Positions 56,101-64,000 of a stretch of DNA of 64,000 nucleotides are shown here, in pieces. The first letter of the stretch is position 1. Every line of letters starts with the position of its first letter. Source of the stretch: Lingula anatina (taxonomy: Eukaryota; Brachiopoda; Lingulata; Lingulida; Lingulidae); contig NW_019775627.1 of NCBI RefSeq assembly GCF_001039355.2, positions 103,224 through 167,223 on the forward strand, in the 5' to 3' direction. A program made the position numbers and the translations under genes. The notes below the pieces were generated by a model. The model saw nothing but the letters and a program-made list of their open reading frames with translations, was not told the DNA's origin and did not search any database.

Positions 56101-59100
56101 ATTTTATGATTTGAACTTTCTTTTTGGACTCAAGGCAATTTTATGGAGTAATAAATCAAAAAGTTATAAATAAACATTGTCATAATTATAGCAACAGACT
56201 TATAAAAAACCAAGGGAAGAGATTTTAATTGCTTTCAGAAGAATTTTTTGTGCACATCATATTTCAACTAGATATCTAATAATTTTAAGATTATTAAGTG
56301 ATAATGAAAAGTGTACCCCAGTAGGTGATGAGGTATTTATGTGTTGAAAGATGCACTACCTCTCAACACGCCAACTTCATTGCAGCTGTTATCATATTAC
56401 ATATCAATTTCTATGAACTCACATGTCATTTTCTTTAGCTATTACTTTTTGAACCCAGCGCTTATCTATTTATATATTAATTTCCAGTTGGTAATTAAAC
56501 TTTCATTACATATATGTGATTCCAGCTGTTTGATATATTTATCCAGCTGATACTTTGCCAAATCCAAAGCATATGTATTCACATTGGAAATTAACTTCAA
56601 CTCAATTTAGATTTGATGATGGATTTTTTGTTATCAGTCTTTTAATAAGTTAGAAGAAGCTGAATTGTATTAGCATCTTTACGCATGGTGTAATTTATTC
56701 GTTTTTACATTAAGATTAAGTCACTGAGGCAGAGACAATCTGATTCTGAGATAGATGTCCAATTTCATTTTGAATAATCTGCATGCAAAACCAAAAAAAT
56801 GGAGAGTTGGGGTTGTATGATTGGAGAATTTCCTCTCTTCAAAAGTGATTTTCCTCTTTGTAAAGGAATGATAGTTAAGAGATTTGCAAAATTCTTTGAG
56901 AAATGTATAAAAAACTTTATTTCACCAATCTACTTAACAAGTTTCTGGGAGATAAAGAGTTTTGTTCCAGTAATTTTTTAATAGTCTCTCTGCCTCTCAC
57001 ACGCCTCCCCATGTGTCGTCCCAATGGAGCCGAGATTTAATGACTGTCCCCTGCAGGGACGACATGTGGGGAGGTGTGTGAGAGGCAGGGAGACTATTAA
57101 AAGATTAGGCGGTTTTCTTTTCATGTACGTCCGCCATATTTAGGTCGTGGCTTTGTAGAGCCATGGCTCAACTCGATGTGAATACGGCCTTAGTTCTTGT
57201 GTGACAAATTTAACAAAATTGTAATGAATAAATGCAGTTTGGGAAAATCACAATATTTAAATGGGAGAAATGCTTTCTTGTTTGCTTATTTTACCTCCAG
57301 CTCATGTTGTAGAAGTAACTTGGGCCCCATACAGAANTAGAGCCATGGCTCAACTCGATGTGAATACGGCCTTAGTTCTTGTGTGACAAATTTAACAAAA
57401 TTGTAATGAATAAATGCAGTTTGGGAAAATCACAATATTTAAATGGGAGAAATGCTTTCTTGTTTGCTTATTTTACCTCCAGCTCATGTTGTAGAAGTAA
57501 CTTGGGCCCCATACAGAATAGGAGACCAAGTAGTCCAAGGGTCAAATATGGCTGACCCACTTAAATACTTTTCCATGGGGAATCTATTCTGTGTCCATTA
57601 GGGGATTAGATTCCAAGCTTTGTAGTGGGCCGCCATATTTGACCCTTGGACTAGTAAGTCCCCTATTCTGAATGGATCCTTGGTTTTGGACTAGAACTAC
57701 CTACAAGGCAGTGTGCTACATGTTGTATGTGTTTTATGATTTAAAGGGTCATCCACCACAGTCCTACTATGCAGTGTTTGATGGTCACGGGGGCACGGAT
57801 GCTGCGGCATACGCTGCTGCACATGTTCACCTGAACATCATCCAGCACCCAGCCTTCCCTGAGGACATGGAGAAAGCCATGAAGGAGGGTTATATAGCCA
57901 CAGATGAGGGCTTTGTGGCAAGATCTAACAGAGAGGTGAACTGGTGTGATAATTATTTGTTGCAAATTGAACTATTTGTAATAAGCCGTTGCCATGTAAA
58001 TTTAATGCACTGAATATTTGTGAAAAATTGTTACCATTTAAATTTGTTGCACTTAATATTTGTGATAAAGTTATCAAACTATCATGTAGATAACTGCCTT
58101 AAAACAATTGCGATAACTTTTTTCAGTGTAGATTTAGTGGATAATCATTACTGCACTGATATGTAAAGAATATTTAAAGTGGAGTAAACTTTGTATTTAA
58201 ACTATATATGAATTTAAAAGTTAAAACTATTTTATGTTTAATTTATCTCCTGCACTTGTAAAGTATATTTTTTTGGAATATTCTCCTATTGCAGAAGTTA
58301 AACAGTGGCTCTACAGGTGTGTCAGTGTTAATGAGGGGGAACAAACTCCACACGGCCTGGCTGGGGGACTCCCAGGCGCTGCTAGTTAGAGACGGCACTC
58401 CCATACAGCTGATGAAACCACATAAACCAGAGAGAGAGGTGAAGCTTTATGTTTGATTTGGCTGGTGAAAAAACTTTTTAAATACATTTATCTGGTTTAT
58501 CATGTAAGAGTTGTCTTCTGTTGACTTGAGTTTGAAAGAATATCTGAGATATTATCAACAAAATCAGATAATGGTGTCAGTGAAGATTATATAAATTGCG
58601 TTAAATTGTAGTTTTAACATTTCTCTCTGAAAATTTTTTGTATTTTTGTTTTTTATCAGGATGAGAGGAGGAGAATAGAAGGTCTGGGTGGCTGTTTGAT
58701 ATGGTTTTCTTGTTTTTATTTATCAGGATGAGAGGAAGAGGATAGAAGGTCTGGGGGGCTGTGTGATATGGTTTGGGGCCTGGAGGGTCAACGGAGCTCT
58801 TTCTGTCTCCAGAGCAATAGGTAGTACTTTTATTTAACTTTCATATATGCCATCTTTAATTTACTAAATCTTCCTTTACTTTTTATGGAATATTGAATGA
58901 GGCAAGTAAAGTTTTAATTTGTTTGCACAAGGATTTTCTGCTCCTTATCACTAAAGTTAAAGGGATAATAATTCTTTGTTTCGGCCAAAAAATGAATTTT
59001 CCTGGAGTAAACAACAATTTTCCCATACTAACCAATGGTTAATGAATCCATTTTTATGTACAGACACAGATGTGTCTGTACATATAGCCATCATCTGCGT

Positions 59101-60655
59101 CTGTCNCTGTTCTTTGTCTGTGCATTTGACAGCTTTGCTGCCTTGTTACATTCAAAGTTAGTCCCTGGTTTTTTTCTAAAATATTTGGTTTTTTGTTAAA
59201 ATCTCTTAAGAGATTTTAACAGAGTTTTGCCATCAATGGAGGTCACGTGGTCTAAAGACAAGCTCAGATATCAGAATAACAGCTTTAACTGCCATTTTTG
59301 TGGTAAAACAGAATATGATATATTTCTATGAGTTATGCACAATGTTTTTATTGTGAAATATAGATCTCATAAAAAGAGTTATTATCCCTTTAAGCTTGAT
59401 AACAAATTGTAGTGATTATTTTATGTTTTGTCTGTTTTTTCTCCCTTTCATTACAGGTTTGTGGGTACAGGTTTTAATGAGATGTTTTAGCTTACTTGGG
59501 TAAAAAAGCTGTATTTGAGTTATGTTTTACTGATCATTTGATTTCAGATAATGCTGCGCAACTATGCTTGTGAATGACCAGTATTGACCACTGCCCAGTT
59601 TTATAGTTATTGGTTTATGATTTGATTCCAGGTGATGCTTACCACAAGCTCTCTCTGAGTGGACAGACATAAATAACTTATGTCCAACAAGATATTAATT
59701 TTACGATAAATTTCTTCCAGGTGATGCTGATCACAAGCCATACGTGAGCGGAGAGCCTGACGTGTCCACCGTCCAGTTGGACGGGACAGAAGATTACATC
59801 ATCCTGGCCTGCGATGGCATGTGGGACACCATCCCGTACAACGATCTGGTCAACTTAATCTATGAACACTTTGACACCAACAAGGGAACTCGGGACAACA
59901 TAGCCGAGGCATTAGTGAAGGAGGCCAAGACGCGGGGCTCAAGTGACAATATCTCTGTGATTGTGGTGTTTCTGAGAGACACTGTTGGCACGCCCAAGGT
60001 GGAATATGTGGATGATGAAATAGATGAGGAAGAGTCCGGCAACAATGGCAAGAAGAAAAATGACATTAATGATAAGAAGCCGTCAGATGATAGAGGCAAA
60101 GATAACAAGAAAGACATCCCATTGCAGGTGAATTTTGGAGGACCTGGCAGTCATAGTTCTGGGGGGACAACAGATTCGAAGGACATGTCCAAGAATGGGA
60201 AACAGTCAAATCTACAGCAGAAGAAGGAAATGTTTGGAATCAGTCACTCTAAGTGTTCAGTGTCATCACCAATCTCCTCAACAACATCATCATTATCGTC
60301 ATCCACAGGTGCTTCTTCAGTTTCTAGAAAGATCAATCCTGGTGACATTAAGCAACCCAGAGGTTCAAAATCTTTGAAATCTCCTCCTGGGCATTTAGCG
60401 CCATCTACCACAGGACATAAAGTCAGCTCCTCTTCTTTATCTTCATCTTCCCCACGCGTTTTACACTCTGATCAACAAGCAGTTTCTACTGCTGGGAGGA
60501 TGGAAAGCAAAAAACTTTCTAAAACAGGGAAAACATCTTCATTATTACCAAATAAAAAGATTGGACTTAATCCAGCTGGGACCCTCCCCCCAAACTGTAG
60601 CCCCAGGACTGTGAGTGTGAACCTTCCACCAGGCAAACACCCCTCTATATCTTAA
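43075..60655 (+). CDS. PP2C-family protein phosphatase, PPM1E/PPM1F (POPX) type
   Basis: Seven exons: 43075-43253, 51083-51192, 55709-55911, 57747-57935, 58295-58438, 58727-58820, 59721-60655. Phases match and the product is 617 aa. All PP2C metal and catalytic motifs are present in order: [63 protein letters not shown] and [14 protein letters not shown]. The N-terminal region (WL...[15 protein letters not shown]) matches PPM1E/PPM1F. From about residue 400 a long acidic then Lys/Ser-rich tail suggests the PPM1E-like member, though PPM1F cannot be excluded. The family dephosphorylates PAK and CaM kinases in a Mg/Mn-dependent way. Introns 1 and 2 are very large and repeat-rich; intron 2 holds the assembly gap. 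Exons 6 and 7 have decayed partial duplicates just upstream. Confidence 0.93.
44530..45196. repeat. 58-bp minisatellite, about 12 copies (PPM1 intron 1)
   Basis: Tandem units of about 58 bp, each with GTTCTCTATCACCCTGAGTTT and CTCTCCTCTACCCAGTATA. Copies begin near 44533, 44591, 44649, 44707, 44765, 44829, 44887, 44945, 45005, 45063, 45119 and 45177. Units differ by point changes and small indels. A minus-strand reading frame across it is an artefact of the repeat. Confidence 0.92.
47066..47190. repeat. (GA)n and (GT)n microsatellites
   Basis: About 21 GA units at 47066-47109 and about 20 GT units at 47149-47188, separated by a short unique spacer. Confidence 0.95.
47386..47634 (-). CDS. Coding-like minus-strand terminal exon, unknown
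   Basis: A T-rich tract and CAG acceptor (edge 47634) lead into 82 open codons ending at a TAA (47386-47388). The composition is protein-like: [18 protein letters not shown], then [18 protein letters not shown] and a Lys-rich end (IYKSKQ). I do not recognise a family. It may be the last exon of a gene nested in PPM1 intron 1, a gene relic or transposon debris. A possible preceding exon ends near 47975. Confidence 0.3.
   Translation of the reverse strand, partial: CEVADDEKTWRGSIPDESTVRMFSPVQVPSFNLAAVLEFLKLHLPGHCAKLKKTWIAGPFTQMSEQYKVFVKSMQLIYKSKQ
48130..48190. repeat. (GT/GC)n microsatellite
   Basis: Imperfect GT and GC dinucleotide repeat on the plus strand. Confidence 0.9.
48643..48778. repeat. 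Poly(A)/poly(C) region with duplicated 30-bp block
   Basis: The phrase GGGTAATTTTAAGCATTAAA, a poly(A) run, CAGGG..GGACCTTTTCCCAGCC occurs twice in a row, followed by about 22 C. The GGACCTTTT, AAAAGGGG and CCCCTGG blocks resemble the 54742-54910 element. Sequencing or assembly error is likely in the homopolymers. Confidence 0.6.
49200..49464. mobile_element. MITE family C, copy 2 (PPM1 intron 1)
   Basis: Full-length relative of 20056-20315. Ends TTACGGAAATGACTCAGA and, inverted, TACAGTCATGACTGAAT; the middle shares GTAGCATTTATGGTAC-like and TTTTGTTGCAACTGCTCAATGG-like segments. Confidence 0.75.
53259..53421 (-). CDS. Coding-like minus-strand segment, unknown
   Basis: This block is clearly more GC-rich than the intron around it. 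Reading from a CTCTCAG acceptor (edge 53421), the frame [18 protein letters not shown] continues to a TAA at 53259, about 53 codons. A second frame is also open over most of it, so the coding frame is not certain. No family recognised. Confidence 0.25.
54742..54910. mobile_element. Fold-back element D
   Basis: About 169 bp with perfect inverted ends GCAGGCCCGTAGCCAG and CTGGCTACGGGCCTGC. Inside are GGGGGGTTCTTT and AACCCCCC runs, also inverted. This end sequence is common in marine invertebrate DNA in my experience. No ORF. Confidence 0.85.
55093..55315. other. Assembly gap (223 N)
   Basis: Unresolved bases in PPM1 intron 2. Single Ns also occur at 16681, 52404, 57337 and 59106. Confidence 0.99.
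56979..57101. mobile_element. Long hairpin element I (PPM1 intron 3)
   Basis: Inverted arms of about 44-46 bp (56979-57022 and 57056-57101) pair nearly perfectly around a 33-base loop. The arms share AGTCTC, CTGCCTCTCACAC and CCTCCCCATGT. A diverged copy lies at about 42260-42400 in RAD51C intron 1, and a fragment at about 52260-52330. Confidence 0.8.
57156..57518. repeat. Exact 181-bp direct duplication flanking an N
   Basis: 57156-57336 and 57338-57518 read the same at every base I compared and are separated by a single N at 57337. This is the usual mark of two overlapping contigs placed end to end rather than merged. Confidence 0.9.
57505..57679. mobile_element. MITE family A, copy 2 (PPM1 intron 3)
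   Basis: A 175-bp relative of 2191-2364 with ends GGCCCCATACAGAATAGG and, inverted, GGATCCATTCAGAATAGGG, flanked by TTG on both sides (57502-57504 and 57680-57682). It ends 67 bp before PPM1 exon 4. Confidence 0.8.
58660..58706 (+). pseudogene. Partial duplicate of PPM1 exon 6
   Basis: A TTTATCAG acceptor followed by about 47 bp nearly identical to the start of exon 6 ([16 protein letters not shown] versus [16 protein letters not shown]), placed exactly 67 bp upstream of the real exon. Use of this acceptor would shift the frame and reach a TGA at 58729-58731. Confidence 0.8.
58958..59392. mobile_element. Inverted-repeat element G carrying a palindrome (PPM1 intron 6)
   Basis: Ends TTAAAGGGATAATAATTCTTT and, inverted, TTAAAGGGATAATAACTCTTT bound about 435 bp. 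Near its left third is a hairpin with 13-bp perfect arms (ATGTACAGACACA) at 59058-59086, followed by GCCATCATCTGCGTCTGTC. The same palindrome and flank occur, inverted, at about 183-227. Confidence 0.7.
59632..59673 (+). pseudogene. Decayed duplicate of the PPM1 exon 7 start
   Basis: A TTCCAG acceptor and GTGATGCTTACCACAAG copy the start of exon 7 ([13 protein letters not shown] versus [13 protein letters not shown]) 89 bp upstream, then reach a TAA. It looks like a decayed tandem duplication of the acceptor and 13 codons. Confidence 0.6.
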
Positions 60656-63600
60656 AACAAGGGTGGTATATATAGTGGTGTAAGTTTTCTAATTGGTGGA
60701 GTAAAACACTCAATTTAGGTTTTGATTACCGAAAAATATCTGTAAGACTTCAATGAAAGGCCACTCTTTGCGGCATTATGGTATTGCTGGGTTAGCACTG
60801 GCAATTTTTTTCTCATAGCCAAATTGCTACTTTTTCAACGCCAATTTTTTTTCCAATGGTTTAAATGGTTTAAACAAGTCAAATCAACCATTTTTTGTTT
60901 AGCCAACTTAGTCAGTTTTAGCATTTGGCTAAATTTGTCGAGTGTTAGGGCTGCCCCAGTATTGCATCTGGCACATAAATTCTTTGAATATGTTGCTTTT
61001 GTAACAGCCATGGGGTGATAAATAAGATATCATTTTGTAGTATGAAGTGCCATTTTGTTTGATAAGAGTGGAGAATTTTTGGGAAATTAAGATTTAAGGT
61101 TGTTTTGTTTGTTATCCACCCAATACATCCCTACTACAAGCTTGAATTGAAGTGTTTGCAGTTGAATTAAACAGGCATGACTGTGTGTTTTTTCTCTTAT
61201 TGATTTATGGTGTTCTTTTCCAGATAGTACTGATCACTATCATCATTTTTATATATGGTGTTCCCAGATTTTCCTCACGAAGATAAGTTTATTATTGTCT
61301 AATTGGTTTGATATTTTGTCAGATCCACCCTTTACAGTTCTGAATACATATCCGACTGGTTCCACTTTTAGAGTTATAATATCCCCAGTTACTTTTGGGC
61401 TTTTTAACCCAAAATGTGGACCCTATGTGGGCATTAGTACTGCAGTAGTACATCTGTGAACAGTAGAAATATTTACAAAGTAAAATTAAGTTGAACTGAA
61501 ATGGGATCCTCTTTATATGATCAACATACCCGAGTCTGTCCATTGTGTTCTAGGTATGTAGAGCTTTAATTGTTACATTATCTTAAGTTTGGGGTAATTG
61601 AAGATCCTAGGCACATTTGGCCCTGACTTGCCATGTAGGTAGAGGTTTGTTTTACACATGGACACTTACTGACAGATTAAATTTAAAGCACAAATTTATG
61701 TTTTACTTTTATCGGTCACTTTTCTCTCTCAGGAAAAAAAACAAGAAACTGACTGACCCAAGAACTAGTCACTTTAATTGGACTTCCAACCACCTGTCTC
61801 ATAAATAATACTAAGCTTTGATACTTTAACTAAGGTTAGGGCTCAAACAGAGAGGCTACCTCTTTACCCGTGAGATTCTTCCTTGTGAATTATTTCAGGT
61901 AAAAAAACGGTCCTTTTTCTATGTCTAATACTTAGGCTAAAACTTTTTGTCTAGGCAGCTGTTGAATCATCTGTGAAGTTATTTTCTAGATTAGAATGAT
62001 TTCTGTATTTTTATATGTATAATTCTTTAATGATAAACTTGTAGCTTATGGTTTTCATCATAAATAAAGAAGTAGGTATTTTAATAAGATATTATATTTC
62101 CTCTAATAGGCAGTGTTGGCCCTTTTACTTGGAAAGATTTTATTAATGGGAGAGTGAGATATAGGTTGTTGCCTTTGTTGGTATAGAATCCACACAGCCC
62201 TTTGCCAAAGTACAGATGACCCGGATGTTTTCATAAGTTTTTTTGTCCTCAGCCTATGTTGTTGAACTAAGGCGTAGTTACGATAGCGGGTATAGGGGAA
62301 CTTAAGTTTTGGTGCAGTCTTGAAAGTGGGTAGTTGAGTCTGCCTTCATTACCCCCTCCCTCTAGTTTTGGTCAAGGTTCTGACCCAGCTCTCCGCCCCC
62401 TTTCTGTTCTTGAAAAATAATCAAAAACTGGTGTCAGTACGAGCACACCCGTTAATACTGACCATCTGAACATACCCAGTTCTGAGGACAGTTAGGACAG
62501 AATTGGTACCTACCCAGGGAAAAAGACAGATATATTTATGTTTGAAATAATTCTTGAAGACTTTTTATTTGATCTGCTGTGAATGGGATTGTTATAATGA
62601 TAAATTATTGACACAGATGATGTCAGGTAGATCTGAGAAAAGTTGGGGATGTTTTATGTTGTATATGTTGTTGTGATACAGAAATTCAAGGTAAAGTAAT
62701 TTATAAGTGAAATGCATGTAACCAGCTGAAGGTACAGCTCTATAACTATTCTAATCACAGATTAATATATATGATATTTTTGCAAAATCATTTTAGATAG
62801 CTGCATAATAGGTTCAGTGCAGTCCCTTTAGTTTGCAGTGTGTACAAAGAGGACAGTCTGCACAAAATTGTCTCATAAAGAGTAGAAATAATTTGTTTAC
62901 TGATGTGCATCTCCCAGAAGTTGATTAAGAATTGTTGTGCCTACTTTGGTGCTGTTATTGTTGTTGATATTATTTAATTATAATACCCAAAAGATGAAGC
63001 CTTAGAATGTTAATATATTGTTATGCTCACAGATTTAAATATTTTAATTGTAATTTGGAATGGATTTTTCCTCCATCTTTAAGACCCATCAAGGCAGCTG
63101 AGAGTGATGCATTATGGGTTGCACCCTGCGTGTCAGAGTCCCATATCAGTACATGTTGGCCTTCTATATTAAGAAAGCCTCCTGTTGTTACCCTGCAACT
63201 CAGTACGTCCATAGTGATACTAATAAATAGGTCCTGAAAATACTAATATGGATTAAAAAATGATAATTACGGATTGAAGGTTGATGCCTTAGTTGGGTCC
63301 ATCGTTTCTTGATAACTTTTGTTGGCTAATGGTATATTTTTGCCCGTTTTGTTTGTTTTTACACTAGTAGTTAGATAAATTGTTCATATTTAAGAAAGAA
63401 ACACATCTTAGTGTTAAAATATAAACTGTAATATATTGTACCTTAAAGATAATTTAACTTTGTTCATTATTTTTACTTGTCTTGCTGTTCAATGTCATTT
63501 GGGCATCAACGTTTTAAACAGTAAAGTAAACATTAAGGGTTCAATATTATAAGCCCAAGTTTATAAGTTGTAGATTGAGCCATACTTACTGTATAAAGAT

Positions 63601-64000
63601 GTAACTCTACACAAGTCTTATTATTGTGCTTGGGTTTTTAAATAATTTTATGTGCACATTGAACTGGGATTGTGATGCTAGTTGGAGAGCTGGGAAGTGC
63701 TCTCTTTTTACAGATCCCTAGTGTCTGAAGTTGTAAGAGCCAGATATCAGTCTATGTGCCATATTATGACAAGTTGTACGGTTCAAATTTGAAGATGTTC
63801 TTGCATGTTTAACCTATCGGATAAGATATGTAATTGTTATACAAGTGTTAATAACATAGTTCTTTAAAAACAGTCTTGATATTTTCATATTTCTGACTAG
63901 TTCAACTTGCATATTCATACACACAGTGTCAAACAGATAAAGCAATTACATACAGTAATAAACATTTTATTTCATATTGCACAAAAACAGTAAGTAAAGA
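60656..64000. other. PPM1 3' UTR and downstream flank
   Basis: No further gene recognised. AATAAA signals lie at 62063-62068 and 63957-63962, so the 3' UTR could be 1.4-3.3 kb. The longest reading frames are under 80 codons and lack motifs. Confidence 0.6.
60788..60958. mobile_element. MITE family B, copy 2
   Basis: Inverted relative of 1695-1863: GGGTTAGCACTGGCAATTTTT at left, AGTGTTAGGGCTGCCCC at right, with AGCCAAAT blocks inside both ends. It lies in the PPM1 3' UTR, about 130 bp after the stop. Confidence 0.65.

Overview
The window is animal nuclear DNA: AT-rich, with many GT-AG introns, microsatellites, small inverted-repeat transposons and scattered assembly Ns. No species can be named from sequence alone. 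The gene set (cilia gene CFAP119, mTORC2 subunit PRR5, a giant TRIM protein without a vertebrate-type SPRY end) together with compact head-to-head gene pairs and dense MITEs suggests a marine lophotrochozoan invertebrate, most likely a mollusc. That is an inference.

Layout, left to right: PPIE, a spliceosomal cyclophilin (+, 529-4558, 10 exons); ATG5, autophagy (-, 8525-5964, 7 exons); LYRM2, mitochondrial LYR protein (-, 10570-9916, 3 exons); PRR5/Protor, mTORC2 (+, 10869-17857, 9 exons); a giant RING/B-box (TRIM-type) protein (-, 28472-20674, 2 coding exons, about 2259 aa); CFAP119/CCDC189, ciliary (+, 34932-38135, 9 exons); RAD51C, recombination (-, 42780-39457, 6 exons); and a PPM1E/PPM1F-type PP2C phosphatase (+, 43075-60655, 7 exons). 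I assembled each model by joining exons at consensus splice sites with phase kept; seven of the eight come out close to the expected family length and end. The RAD51C 3' end is uncertain.

LYRM2/PRR5 and RAD51C/PPM1 are head-to-head pairs separated by under 300 bp, so each pair probably shares a bidirectional promoter. PPIE/ATG5, PRR5/TRIM and CFAP119/RAD51C are convergent. The genes are housekeeping or signalling genes with no shared pathway; this is ordinary animal gene packing, not an operon.

The most unusual item is the tail of the TRIM protein. One uninterrupted 6.3 kb exon encodes roughly 900 residues built from about 70 degenerate copies of an 11-13 residue unit (consensus D-K/A/S-x-T-x-T followed by 5-7 variable residues), then a long disordered tail with TQT and polyproline motifs. 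I know of no described domain with this form.

Other notable items: decayed partial exon duplications inside RAD51C and PPM1 (two in the latter); at least nine dispersed inverted-repeat families, two with visible target-site duplications; a 58-bp minisatellite; coding-like minus-strand segments inside PPM1 introns; and an exact 181-bp duplication around an N that looks like an assembly artefact.
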